From positions 1 to 64,000 of the forward strand of contig CAJNDS010002603.1 of assembly GCA_905221605.1 (NCBI GenBank): a stretch of DNA of 64,000 nucleotides, in the 5' to 3' direction. The notes under the pieces were generated by a model. That model saw only the letters and a list, made by a program, of their open reading frames with translations, made no database searches and was not told where the DNA came from. The stretch is from Symbiodinium natans. Lineage: Eukaryota > Sar > Dinophyceae > Suessiales > Symbiodiniaceae. Made by a program: the position numbers and the translations under genes. This document shows positions 28,641 to 39,674 of this stretch, piece after piece (the first letter of the stretch is position 1; each line of letters begins with the position of its first letter).

Positions 28641-29888
28641 GCTTTCCATGTCACATTTCTTGCTTGAATTGCATGTGACACCTGATATTCCAGAGGTGTG
28701 AGCATGTTTGCAGACTCGGATAGACACAGGCAAAGTCAGAACTGGGGATTGGTACTGGCTTGTCCCCATTTCAGATGCGAATGTGTCTCTTGATGTCACC
28801 TGGGACAGTTATTCAGTTCAAAAAGGTGCAAAAGGTGTATAGGAGCGCAGGAGAGACAGCATATCCAGGCTCAAACCGTAGCACATTATTAGCACGCATT
28901 GGTGGGATCATGTTAATACGCGTTGGCCAAAAGTGGCGGTTTGGCGCAAAAAGCAGCAGGCTTTAAATAGCAGCCTTTGTGAGGCCGCCCGAGGGTGTAC
29001 CCAAGGAGTCCCAAGGAGTGTGCTGCACACGGCGTCCGGCGTTGCGCTCTGTTGCTCCATAGGTAATGCTCTGTCAATACGGCCATGCGCCATTGCTTGA
29101 TGGTGTGTGGAGAAGTAGACCCAACAAATCCCAATTATATTCTTCGGGTGGTTTCAAAAAAAGGGATCAACTGACCCCCTGCCACTTGCGCTGCACTACG
29201 CCCAAAGCTTGTCTCCCAGGAGCGGGAACGTTTCCGACAAGAGCAACAGGCCTCACCGGATCGCTGAACTTTCATCTCTTGTCGAGTTCTTGGGGCAACT
29301 TCTTTGGTTTTGGCCTTCGCTCCTTTTCTTCTCCTTTTCTTCTCCTTTTCTCCATCCTGTGAAAGCTCCTGGGCATATGCCGAACCCGACGCCGGCCTAT
29401 TTTTTCTGTGAGAGGAGTTGGAGGCGGCTTTGGAAGCAGACCCAGGCCGAACAAGACAAAACTACGTGTAAGAGAGGGGTGCCCACTAGCACCCCTAGAC
29501 GCTACAGAACTCGTAGTAGACTCGTAGCAACTTAGTGGCAGAAGTGATATCGCCTTTCAGCACAGTGCTCTTTGCATATCAGTGCCTTCGCACCAAAGAG
29601 GCCTGCAGGATGCCATTGACAGCCTGATCGAGGGCGCGTGCAACTGGCGCGAGGAAAGGGGCAAATGCGGGGCAAAAACTGCTTGCCACTGGAAAATATT
29701 GCAAACTTTTGAAAGGCCCTTGAGAGCCCTGAGAGCTGGAGCGTACGCTCTCGATGTAGGCAGACGGAAATCCGGGGAAGCTCGACGAAGCAAAGGAGCA
29801 AGGCCGTGATTCCAAGATCACACGGTTTCAGCTTTGGGCCAATGGGTTCTTACGTCGCACGTTTCATCTTCTCAGTTTTCGCTCCCTT

Positions 29889-30420
29889 GCATATCTGCAA
29901 GTGCCAGGCCCGGCTCCTTTCCGCAGCTTGGAGGAGTTGGTTGCGCAGCTTGATGAGCTGGAGAAATCAGAAGGGTCAGGCAGCATTGCTGTCGTGTTGT
30001 TCGGCAAGCCATAGATCCATGCTTACACATTCCTTGCAGGTGTGCCCAAGGCAATTTCGGTTCCCCACGACCCTCTCAATCCGCTCAATGCAGCGTACGA
30101 CATGCGGGCGTACGAGGACCCATCAGCCAGTAGCATTTGCAAAGTCCTGACACTGGCAACATCCCTGGTGCCAGATGCTTCGGAAGCTGCGATTGGACGA
30201 AGAACATCAGATGTCACAAGTTGCTGCAGATGAGCCCGAGTGATCGACTTACTTTGCTTGATGCAGGCAGTTTTGCTATGGGGGCATCACTGCGTGGGCT
30301 TCCAGCTCCAGGTGGGACCATTTGGGCTACCTTCGCCGGTCTCCATCTCCCTGCCGCTTGCGTCCGGTCCTAAAGTTCCGGCAAGTTTGGCCTCCTTGGC
30401 CCCGGGAGCCACATATGTCA
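29889..30420 (+). CDS. Unassigned multi-exon gene, exons
   Basis: Frames that look coding are VPGPAPFRSLEELVAQLDEL then EKSEGSGSIAVVLFGKP (29900-30013), PKAISVPHDPLNPLNAAYDM then RAYEDPSASSICKVLT (30042-30150, after the acceptor TTCCTTGCAG), and VGPFGLPSPVSISLPLASGP then KVPASLASLAPGATYVT (30310-30420). Pro/Ser-rich with one Leu/Glu helix. Donors are unclear. Not recognised. Confidence 0.4.
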
Positions 30421-30647
30421 CATGCCATATGATGTCATGTGTCAGCAGCTGGTGTTTTCAACAGACTTGTCGACAGGCACCAACGGGACAATGTGGCCCA
30501 CGAGAAAGGGTGCATGGAGAAGCCGTGCAGGAGGAGTTTCTTGGCAACCGAGGAAGTAGTTCTCCACCATGAAGTGAGCGAGCGCCCTCTGTGTGAAGGT
30601 TTATCTTCCTCCGGAGATGGCAGAAGTGGAGAAAAGGCCAAGTTGCC

Positions 30648-30773
<126 letters not shown>

Positions 30774-30929
30774 GCTTGAGTGTTTTCTTGTGTTCGTGCG
30801 AACGCAGCTGGGCAGGGGATCCCCGAGCTTGAGTCCCGCAAAGTGGATGTATCCAGAGGAGCGAAGGTCAAGTGCAGCTCAGTGCGTCTGCCAGTAGGCT
30901 ACTTTGGGTGCCGTTTTCTTGGGCTTGCA

Positions 30930-31335
30930 GAGGAGTTCAACCGGCCCTTGCGAGAAGCACGGCGATCGCCTTCATACACCCGCTATGATCGGCCAGGATC
31001 TTGGCAAACTGTGACTTCAGAAGGTGACAAAGTGGGCTTGATCTATCAGGGAGGAGATCTCCTCTACATCTTCCAGCTCTTCCAGCACTGCACCCAAGCG
31101 GCAACGCCGAAAGAAACGAAGGTGCAGGGATGAACAAAGAACAAATCTGGTGTATTCTTGTGATCAGAGTCCTCAGCACCGCACAATTTACGTTGCGCAC
31201 CAGTGGTGGAATGCCCGTGCTTCGACGCGTGCCTCGACGAGGCTGCGCTCAAGCTCGCACGAGAGCCGACCCTCGCCTGACTATGTCCTGGAGGTCACAT
31301 GGAACAAAAGCTGTGTGATCTGGACGCTACTGTAG
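30930..31335 (+). CDS. Unassigned gene, 3' exons with basic cluster
   Basis: The first part reads EEFNRPLREARRSPSYTRYD (about 30928-30990). After GATCTATCAG (31051) the frame switches to EEISSTSSSSSTAPKRQRRK, then KRRCRDEQRTNLVYSCDQSP and RTIYVAHQWWNARASTRAST, to a stop at 31333-31335. PKRQRRKKRR is a likely nuclear localisation signal after a Ser tract. An intron must end at 31051; its donor is probably a GA or GT site 30-60 bp upstream. Function unknown. Confidence 0.45.
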
Positions 31336-31963
31336 TGGTGCCAGGGTTAGCATCCAGTCCTTCGTGAAGCCGACGTGCTGCCCTTGTGCTTGGGCTGCTG
31401 GTTCGTGAAAGGGGGGGGGGGCGGAGCCCAGAGTTAGCTCGTTCGGGCAACATGACAACCCACTTGGGGTTCCCTGCGCTGTCAGATTTGAGTTGTTGAG
31501 GTGCACAGGGTGCACCAAAACGAGTTGGTTGGAGGCACCGCGAGCAGACTCTACTGTACAGCATGGCGCTTGCAAGCCTCACTCCATGAAGGCAAGGATT
31601 CTTGACGGTGCTTTTGCAGTTCATTGTCTGTTGACTTGCCTGAGAATTGCCTTCGCATCTGCGGACGAAAAGATGTTGGTCAGTGCATCGGTTGCACATT
31701 GTACAATTGATTTCACTTGTCTCCCATGCGGCTGCCTGTATGGATTCTGGGAGTGACTTCATGAGACCGAATACAGTCCCAGCAAGAGCCCATGGCCATC
31801 AACAGAGCGACACGGATGGCATGAAAGGGACTCTGGCAGAGTGGGCCGTAACTCGGAGTCTTCGAAGTAGGTAGTAGATGTTGAAATCGGATGGAATCGT
31901 GATGCTGGGAGTGGAGATCGAGGTAGAATCTTGTGTCCTTACATGTCTGGAGCGTTCGCCTGC

Positions 31964-32644
31964 CAGGGCTCCAGACTTGCAGGAAGGCTTAGCAAGCAAC
32001 AAAGCTTTGCCCACATGGCTCGTGCTACGGTCCGCGGCATTGCGCTCGCCCTGGTTGGAGCTGCCTGGGCACTGGGATGCTTGCCTTTGTCATTCTGTGG
32101 CGCAGGACGTGAGGGCTCGGGATCACTGACCGCTCGCCCCGGCTGGCGCTTGGACAAGATGGAGTTCGGTCCGTCTGGCATCGGGCAGCTGGTGGTTGCC
32201 GAAGGCTTCTTCATCGGCGAGAAAGACATGTACAAAGTCTGCAACAAGCAGGGCCGCCGATATCGCATGCGGCCCTTCGCAGAGGAGCGCAAAGCTGGTG
32301 CAAGCGTGCCAGGCATCTTTCAGCTGGGACCCTTCAAGATCCATCTCGAGCAGACTTTCCGCGGGGGCGCCGGCCCCTATGATCTCGAACGTCCGGAAGG
32401 ATACTCTGGAAACGGTGGCACTGCCGGTTGGGGTGAAGACGTGCCCAACAAGGGTGGCTACGGCAGGTGAGCACGGCAGGGGCACATTCTCAGTTTTTCA
32501 CGGAATCCAAGGCCCGCCTGGCTTGAGGCAAAGATTTCGGATGCTTCCCGACATGAGTGCCTCATGGAGCCATGTGGCGGCGAGCAATTTCAAAGACTTG
32601 TTACGTGCTGGCCTTTGCGTTTTCGAGGTTCGAACTCCCCGCAG
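31964..32644 (+). repeat. Tandem duplication unit 1
   Basis: Near-identical to 32906-33586 (offset 942 bp). Similarity starts at CAGGGCTCC, at an acceptor-like CAG, covers the whole reading frame and about 170 bp after the stop, then ceases. Confidence 0.97.
32015..32470 (+). CDS. 151-residue Gly-rich protein with N-terminal hydrophobic segment, copy 1
   Basis: Single exon, ATG to TGA. The upstream in-frame extension is unlikely because an acceptor-like CAG (31964-31966) and a 48-nt leader precede the ATG in both copies. Residues 5-28 (TVRGIALALVGAAWALGC...) form a hydrophobic segment after MARA, like a signal or thylakoid-transfer peptide. The middle reads GQLVVAEGFFIGEKDMYK and CNKQGRRYRMRPFAEERK. 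The C-terminus is Gly-rich (GYSGNGGTAGWGEDVPNK). The final AGG-TGA overlaps an AG|GTGAGC donor sequence, so a spliced longer product is possible. But similarity between copies extends past the stop as a 3'UTR would. I do not recognise the family; a plastid or secreted protein is a guess from the N-terminus. Confidence 0.65.
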   Translation: MARATVRGIALALVGAAWALGCLPLSFCGAGREGSGSLTARPGWRLDKMEFGPSGIGQLVVAEGFFIGEKDMYKVCNKQGRRYRMRPFAEERKAGASVPGIFQLGPFKIHLEQTFRGGAGPYDLERPEGYSGNGGTAGWGEDVPNKGGYGR

Positions 32645-32905
32645 TTTCATTTGTGATGTTGCAAATGTGTGAAATTTCAGATGGATCAGAGATGCACAGT
32701 GACAGCACACTAACCAGTAAGCTTGTGAGCCAAAGCAGCCCGGATGCCTGGCTCCCGACAAATTGTTGCTTTGCTTGTCGGAAAAAGGAGAAGCTAGCGC
32801 TCAGATCTCGCCGCTCTGCACAAGCAGTCCTAAACAAGTGTGTGCAGACCGTCAGGTGTGAACCTTTGGAGATTGCGATGTGTTGCGGCGGCTGCATTCG
32901 TTTGG

Positions 32906-33586
32906 CAGGGCTCCAGACTTGCAGGAAGGCTTAGCAAGCAACAAAGCTTTGCCCACATGGCTCGTGCTACGGTCCGCGGCATTGCGCTCGCCCTGGTTGG
33001 AGCTGCCTGGGCACTGGGATGCTTGCCTTTGTCATTCTGTGGCGCAGGACGTGAGGGCTCGGGATCACTGACCGCTCGCCCCGGCTGGCGCTTGGACAAG
33101 ATGGAGTTCGGTCCGTCTGGCATCGGGCAGCTGGTGGTTGCCGAAGGCTTCTTCATCGGCGAAAAAGACATGTACAAAGTCTGCAACAAGCAGGGCCGCC
33201 GATATCGCATGCGGCCTTTCGCAGAGGAGCGCAAAGCTGGTGCAAGCGTGCCAGGCATCTTTCAGCTGGGACCCTTCAAGATCCATCTCGAGCAGACTTT
33301 CCGCGGGGGCGCCGGCCCCTATGATCTCGAACGTCCGGAAGGATACTCTGGAAACGGTGGCACTGCCGGTTGGGGTGAAGACGTGCCCAACAAGGGTGGC
33401 TACGGCAGGTGAGCACGGCTAGGGGTACAGTTTCAGTTTTTCACGGAATCCAAGGCCCGTCTGGCTTGAGGCAAAGATTTCGGATGCTTCCCGACAGGAG
33501 TGCCTCATGGAGCATGTGCCGGCGAGCAATTTCAAAGACTTGTTACGTGCTGGCCTTTGCGTTTTCGAGGTTCAAACTCACGGCAG
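32906..33586 (+). repeat. Tandem duplication unit 2
   Basis: See unit 1. It is separated from unit 1 by about 260 bp of unrelated sequence. Confidence 0.97.
32957..33412 (+). CDS. 151-residue Gly-rich protein, copy 2 (identical protein)
   Basis: The protein is identical to copy 1. I see only two nucleotide differences in the frame, both synonymous (GAG/GAA in GEKD and CCC/CCT in RPF). The 170 bp after the stop carries about ten differences, including small indels. Identical protein with faster-changing flanks suggests purifying selection or gene conversion acting on an expressed tandem array, as is usual for abundant dinoflagellate transcripts. Confidence 0.65.
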   Translation: MARATVRGIALALVGAAWALGCLPLSFCGAGREGSGSLTARPGWRLDKMEFGPSGIGQLVVAEGFFIGEKDMYKVCNKQGRRYRMRPFAEERKAGASVPGIFQLGPFKIHLEQTFRGGAGPYDLERPEGYSGNGGTAGWGEDVPNKGGYGR

Positions 33587-33599
33587 TGATGTCTAGCTG

Positions 33600-34420
33600 C
33601 TAGCTCGAACCCATGCCGGCACTGGAACGGGACCACCGGGGTGATTGAGCGTACCGTACTCAGACAGCGCGTGGACGTAAGCCGCTCCTCAGGATCCCTA
33701 ACGGACACACCTGCGACATGCAGGCTATAGAACCATTTGGGGTTGTGAGGGAAACTGCCTAACGAAAGGACAAAAACAACACTTCCGCGGGCATGCGCAG
33801 ACAACAAAGTCCTGATGGGGCAGATCCTGGCAAGGGGACCGCAACTTAGCTTCCCAACATGCGGTGGCGTGGCAATCGAACCCGATGCAGAAGGGTTTGT
33901 GCTGAGTTTCTGCCGGCTAGCCCGTAAACCGCCGAGGACTTCTCGGTTGTTTTCTTTGCTCCGATCAGTCCAAACAGGCTCGCTCATCGCGCCGCATGTT
34001 GCCTTGTCCTTGCAGCAAGCCAAAAGACATGTGGCACTAATCTGTCGAACCGAGGCCATGTCATCAACACTATGTGGGCCAGCGAGGGGACTGCGCTCTG
34101 CCGTGTGCCTTGTCTGCACCACTCTACACCAGTGCAAATGAATAGCTTCCACCAGATTCCTCCCTTTGGACTGGGAGGTGCAGATGAGCCTGGTTAAGTT
34201 CTTCCTCATTTGGCCCTTGAAGGTGCTCAGACAGAGAGAGAGAGCGACAGAGAGAGAGAGTGTGGTAAGGTACTTGTGGCACGTTGTGAAAGCCAAACAC
34301 AAACCACTATGCTGTGGAGAGGCGAAGGGAAACCGTCCACTCGAGAGAACAGTCACGGGTTGGGTAGGAGGTAATTGTAAACGCTTGCGTGCACCGCCTC
34401 GGGCGGCCCAAGACAGGAAA
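33600..34420. other. No gene assigned; long minus ORF
   Basis: A 367-codon minus-strand frame crosses 33532-34635. Its C-terminal part overlaps unit 2 of the duplication in antisense and its N-terminal part is Pro translated from a G-tract. I see no domain, so no gene is called. Confidence 0.4.
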
Positions 34421-34425
34421 GGAGG

Positions 34426-34482
34426 AAAGGGGGGGTGGGGGGGGTGGGGGGCTGGGTGGGGGGGGGGGGGGGGGGGGGGGTT
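34426..34482. repeat. G-tract, likely quadruplex-forming
   Basis: Runs of G with few T/C breaks, including a continuous G run longer than 20 nt near 34460-34480. Confidence 0.9.
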
Positions 34483-34690
34483 GGAGCCGCCGACAGGGGA
34501 CCCTCCATGGCATCGGTTTGCAGGTTTTACAGGGCGGGGCGGGCGGGGGCGTCCGCCGCAAAAATTTTGTGTGGGGGGAAGGGTTGGGTTAGGGGGAAGG
34601 AGGCCGGCTCCGGGAAGGAGGCCGGCTCGGCTCACCCGTTAACGGACGCCTTCGAGCGGCCTCCTCCAAGGGGCGAGGTTAGGTGCGCAG

Positions 34691-34924
34691 AAAGAAGAAG
34701 AAGAAGAAGAAGAAGAAAAAGGAGAAGAAGAAGAAGAAGAAGAAGAAGAAGAAGAAGAAGAAGAAGAAGAAGAAGAAGAAGAAGAAGAAGAAGAAGAAGA
34801 AGAAGAAGAAGAAGACGAAGAAGAAGAAGAAGAAGAAGAAGAAGAAGAAGAAGAAGAAGAAGAAGAAGAAGAAGAAGAAGAAGAAGAAGAAGAAGAAGAA
34901 GAAGAAGAAGAAGAAGAAGAGAGA
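34691..34924. repeat. (AAG)n array 1
   Basis: About 75 nearly pure AAG/GAA units. They translate to Lys/Arg/Glu or Ser/Phe/Leu runs, which I do not call as proteins. Confidence 0.98.
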
Positions 34925-35028
34925 GACTGATTGTTCCGTCCGTCCACCTTTTTCTCGTTTCACACCGACTGACTCGCGTAACGCATGCCCCTTGGGGCGG
35001 TCTCCCTTCGGGAAAGCCATATACGCTA

Positions 35029-35432
35029 AAAGAAGAAGAAGAAGGAAGAATAAGAAGAAGAAGAAAGAAGAAGAAGAAGAAGAAGAAGAAGAAGAAGAAG
35101 AAGAAGAAGAAGAAGAAGAAGAAGAAGAAGAAGAAGAAGAAGAAGAAGAAGAAGAAGAAGAAGAAGAAGAAGAAGAAGAAGAAGAAGAAGAAGAAGAAGA
35201 AGAAGAAGAAGAAGAAGAAGAAGAAGAAGAAGAAGAAGAAGAAGAAGAAGAGAAGAAGAAGAAGAAGAAGAAGAAGAAGAAGAAGAAGAAGAAGAAGAAG
35301 AAGAAGAAGAAGAAGAAGAAGAAGAAGAAGAATAAGAAGAATAAGAAGAATAAGCAGAACAAGAAGAAGAAGAATAACAATAAGAATAAGAAGAAGAAGA
35401 AGGAGAAGAAGAAGAAGAAGAAGAATAATAAT
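35029..35432. repeat. (AAG)n array 2 with AAT variants at the 3' end
   Basis: About 130 units, pure in the middle, with AAT interruptions from about 35330 onward. Confidence 0.98.
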
Positions 35433-35433
35433 A

Positions 35434-35670
35434 AGACAGAGACAGAAGACAGAGACAGAAGACAGAGACAGAAGACAGAAGACAGAAGACAGAGACAGAG
35501 ACAGAGACAGAGACAGAGACAGAGACAGTTCTTGGCGACCTCCTTCGGGGGGTTAAGTGCTGTGGAAGGAAGACAGAGACAAGAGAGACAGAGAGACAGA
35601 GAGAGATAGAGAGAGAGTGAGTGAGTGAGTGAGTGAGTGAGTGTGAGTGTGTGAGTAAGTGTGTGAGTGG
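35434..35670. repeat. (AGACAG)n and (GAGT)n arrays
   Basis: AGACAG / AGACAGAAG units to about 35530, a 50-bp unique break, then AGACAGAG and a GAGT/GTGA run to about 35670. Confidence 0.95.
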
Positions 35671-35699
35671 GGGCGTGCTCGGGCGGGGGGCGCCCCTCA

Positions 35700-37600
35700 G
35701 GGCCCATGAGAGGAAGAAAGGAGAGGGAGAGAGCGAGAGAGAGCCCCCTCCACCCATAAGTTTCTGGGTGGTGTTTCAGGAGGCGGGGGATGTTCTCGGT
35801 TGTTGGGGAGGGAGAGAAACTTCGAGTACGCACGTTTCCGCCATTTTTCAGCAAATCTCTGCAGGGAGGGTTAGCGGGGGCGAGGACAAGGAGGGGGGAG
35901 CGCGGACGAAAGCGTGACATTCGGCTGACCGGCAGAGGAGTGGGGCACACGTGGACAAGACAAGGGGTTCAGAGCGCGATGTATCTGGTTGAAGAGAGCA
36001 TGGTAGCCGGTTGATGGCTCTGAACGCCTTCTGCGCGCTCCGCGCCCTCCACGCCTCCGCCCAGGATGCATCATGCTGACGCTGCGGGCACGTTGCGTCT
36101 ATTCTGCAGGGCTTGTTTGTAAACGATATGTTTAGACGACCGCACGGTAAGTGTCCATCTTACCCCCCCCACGACAAAGAGAAAGAAAGAGAGAGTGGGG
36201 ATTCTCCCCAAGCAGAAACTGCGTTGGTCACAGCGGTCGCCTCAGCCGTACACAGCGTACAACGACACCTGTCCTGCTAGAGAGCGAGAGAGACGAGAGG
36301 GGGTCAATCGCTTAGTTCGCATCCTGGACTTCTTGCCGGTCGAGATGAAGAAGACCAGAAAGACAGGGAGCCCAAATCACTGAAACTTCAGCTATGCAGC
36401 GGTGCAGAAGCAAGCTGTAAAGAGAACCAGAATCCGATTCAAGCAGAGTGCAGGCTGTTGCGCCGCTCGCGTACATGTACTGGGCACGCCGGCCATGTCG
36501 ACTCTTTTCTGTGGCAAGTACCGGTTCTGTTGAGCAGAACGGCGCCCTGTTTCATCTTTTGAAGCAAGTGAACATCTCCCCACAGTTCAGCATCCAATCA
36601 CGTTTTTTTGTTTTTTTTTTTTTTTGCAAATGTTCGCAAGAATCATGCTTTGTAGAGACAGCGCCTCGCCAGGCCTGGCGACTCATGCGAAGCCTGTCTG
36701 GACGCGCGACGCGAAGCGTGCTCCAGCTGCGATTTTGATTTTTTGCTCAAAGCACAAAGGGTTTCGCGCTGTTCAGAGTGGATGCCCCGGTTTGTGTTTG
36801 TCCGGAAAGTGCATCGCAGGCTCAGCCACAGGGCGCCTTGGCAATACTTCGCGCAGCAGTGACTTGGGGCCTGCAGGCTTGCTCGTCAATGCGTAGGCCT
36901 ACGTGTTCCAGCACTTTGAGAGGGAGATGCTGTGGATGTTTGTGTGAAGCCTTGGTGTACGAGTGAGTGCACAGGAGTCCTTCTCCTTCCTGCTGGGGTT
37001 GGAAGTCTTTTTCTACTTGTACTACCGCTACAAGCATGCGGCGCTGCAGGCCGATATCGGGAGACAAAATGCAGCAATCGTTTGGGTGAAGCATTGCAGT
37101 TCAAGAGTTCAAATCTTTTTGTTGAAGCATGCTATTTGACACATGCCCTCGTGAAGCTTTGCCCTCTCTGCATCATGCCTAGCTGGCCTGGCTGGTTGTT
37201 GCCTTGGAAGGAGCCTGCAGTGCCTCCTCGGATGGCAGCAGGCAAATCTTTGGTTAGGACCTTACATGTCCTTTCTTGGCCCCGTGCAACACTGGATTGA
37301 CCATGCGGGTGAGAGCCTCTCGCCCGAGAGAGACGCGAAGGGAAGGGTTTCCAGCTGCGACGCCTAGTCGGTTCAAGTGATGGAGAAAAACGCATTGACT
37401 TGACCCACTGCCGTGTAGCTGTTCAAGAGATCCCGAAAGCGTCCAACCCAAGATCGTGTGCATGTGGTGCTGCCGCAGCTGCCGCGGCTGTTGGACCGTT
37501 GGAGGGTGCAGAGCCAATCTGCGTCGCCATGAGGTCGCCGGTGGATGTCTGCCGCTCTGTGAAATCAGAGGCAGCTCAGCTTGTTCTTGGACGTGTTTGG
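35700..37600. other. No firm gene
   Basis: The stretch holds GA-rich sequence, a T-tract near 36604-36625 and several weak + frames. One (ILRAAVTWGLQACSSMRR, about 36846) vaguely resembles a PPR helix pair and might be an early exon of the PPR region, but splice support is lacking. Confidence 0.3.
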
Positions 37601-37617
37601 ACGTGGTAGGTGGTGGG

Positions 37618-38275
37618 TGTCCAAGCTTCTGCACACTGGCCATGCACGGAGGTGTGGGACAGAGCGATCGCACTTTTGGAAAGTGCAGCTGCTGAAGGAG
37701 TGCAGCTCAACAGGATACTCTGTAGCGCTGCGTCTCGGGCTCAAGGGTCATTTTTTTGGTATATGTCCGAGAAGACCCCTTTTTGTCGTTTCGCAAAGTT
37801 CGGCCCCCTTGCATTAGGGGTTTTCATCGCTGCAGGCCATCAAATCATGCAGACAGTCCAACTGCTGGGAATTTTCTTTGCAGCTTCTCCACGTTGCCGA
37901 GCTCACTTTGGACCCAGATCTCATGACCTACAACTCGGCAGCCGCAAGTGCAGGTCTTAGCGTCGGTAGTAGCAGCATGAAGCAAATTGGGCAAGGCAAC
38001 AAAGATCAAACAAAAGACACAGTTGAATGCACAGTTGAATGCACCTGTTGAACAACCGGGCAGTTCAGTGCATTCGTTGGTTTTTGCGATGCAACGCTTT
38101 GCAGTGCTTGGCAGCGCGCTCTCGTATGTTTTCACTTCCGCTGCATCGGAGCAGCCTCTGAGGCATCACAGCGGACCGATGGTGGATGTCGGCAGACATC
38201 ATTTCGACTCTGCGGGAACGGCTTTTCGAAGCAGATGTGATCACCTATGGTTCTGCAATTGCTGCATGTCTCAAA
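37618..38275 (+). CDS. PPR protein, first exons recognised
   Basis: Three exons in sequence carry PPR-type pieces. At 37618-37740: EVWDRAIALLESAAAEGVQL then NRILCSAAS. At 37884-37953, between the acceptor TTTGCAG and donor GTCTTAG: LLHVAELTLDPDLMTYNSAA. At about 38195-38275: RERLFEADVITYGSAIAACL ending at a GTTGCA donor. Each has the 'D-x-x-T-Y-x-x-x-I/A-x-A-x' helix A typical of PPR repeats, which bind organellar RNA one base per repeat. Whether these exons belong with the block from 38875 is inferred from order and strand. Confidence 0.5.
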
Positions 38276-38874
38276 GTTGCACATAATGGTTGCAGAACCA
38301 GCATCTCCGGAGTATCTGTATCCTGGTCCCCCTTGGTGTGGCCCTGGGTAGGCCTCTCAGGTAAGCAGGGCCTCTGGTTTCGCTCCGTGGCTCTCCTCGC
38401 CGCACTGAAAAGACACGACCTGGAGGAGCACATGTGAAGCCAAGCAGAAACGAAGCGAAAGCGAAAAGGCGAAAGGCTAAGACAAACAATATTGACAACA
38501 AAGTGAAGAGAAAGGTGCTCAGAGAAAGACTCCCCGCGTTTGTGTTCAGGGCTAAGTCCAGGATGACATCGTGGCATGGGGATCGACGGTGGGCGCCTGT
38601 GCTCCAAGCACCTGGCAGCAGTGTTTGCATCTTCTCTCGAAGCTCGATTTCAGGCTGGGTTCAAGGTTGCTTCTTTCAGAAATGTGTAGAAGCTTAGATC
38701 AACGGTAGTCACCACATTTCTTTCCAACCTCAAGTGTCTGAAACCTGAGATCGTTAGGTGTCCTTCGGGGGGTGTTTAATGTCCAACAGATGCAGCCTTT
38801 AGTTTTCTAATTTACGGGGGGGGGGGGGGGGCGGTGCCTGTGTTTTTGGCTCGTTCACGAGCCTCCTTGTGCAG

Positions 38875-39582
38875 GGGGCATGCTGCAAGCAGCCGTGTCT
38901 ATGTTACGGCCATGAGCTCCTTCCGGGAACGATGGCAGCAAGCCGCGCAGCTTCTGCGGGCGCACGACTTGGTGTACGCACCAAGCTTGCCTCTCTTCAA
39001 CAGCTTCCTTGCTGCGTTGGAGAACTGCGGGCAGTGGCAAAGGGCACTGCACTTCGTCTTGCTGGTCCGCGACAGAGCGTGCGAGCCGGATATCACTACG
39101 TACAACACTGCTATGAGCGCATGTGCCGCAGCAAGTTGCTGGAAGCTGGCGCTGATTCTGATGGATTGCGTGGAGAACTCGAAGCTTCATCCGGATGTGA
39201 TTACACACAATGCAGCAATCACTGCCTGCGCCAATGCTGGCCTGTGGAAGAGAGCTCTTGCACTTATGGTGGGCATGAAAGGGCAAAAGAGCAGGATCTC
39301 ATTCAACGCTGCTCTTCATGCTTGTGCCGGCAGTGCCCTTCTTGCAACGAGCCGCAGCATGTCGCACCATGGTCCATACCATATCGTCCAAAGTCAGGGT
39401 TTAAGCCGTTCAAGCTTGGAAGCCAGTGCCGCATCAGGTGCCGCATGGGAGCAGGGCTTGGCAGTCTTTGCGTTGATGGAAAGGGCTGACATTGCTCCTG
39501 ACGCCTTTTCCCATACCGCCGTCCTGAGCGCAATTGGGAATCTCAGCTCTCAGCAGGAAGGAGCGAAGTTGCTGGCTTGACC
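38875..39582 (+). CDS. PPR protein, main exon with about five repeats
   Basis: After the acceptor TTGTGCAG (38871-38874) the frame reads AASSRVYVTAMSSFRERWQQ, then YAPSLPLFNSFLAALENCGQ, EPDITTYNTAMSACAAASCW, HPDVITHNAAITACANAGLW, KSRISFNAALHACAG and IAPDAFSHTAVLSAIGNL. Repeats are spaced about 35 residues and each carries the Trp-x-x-A-L signature of dinoflagellate PPRs. The frame ends at a TGA (39578-39580); a donor probably lies just before it. This is the strongest single PPR exon of the window. Confidence 0.7.
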
Positions 39583-39674
39583 TGGTCCCACCTTTCGCTT
39601 TCTAAGGAGAGCGCAGCGTTGGCCGGATGCTGTGGTCTGGCTTGGTCCACAGCATTCGCCTCACTGCTCTGCAG

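Noticed and set aside
32600-32645. Possible tRNA T-arm (GGTTCGAAC)
   Set aside because: The flanking bases do not form a five-base stem and no cloverleaf can be drawn. The motif is in the duplicated unit's 3' flank.
33532-34635. 367-codon minus-strand ORF
   Set aside because: Overlaps the 3' end of the duplicated unit in antisense, contains Pro runs from the G-tract, and shows no domain.
34435-35950. ORFs of 240-420 codons made of Lys/Arg/Glu or Phe/Ser/Leu runs
   Set aside because: They are translations of the AAG and GA arrays and the G-tract; no unique sequence of useful length.
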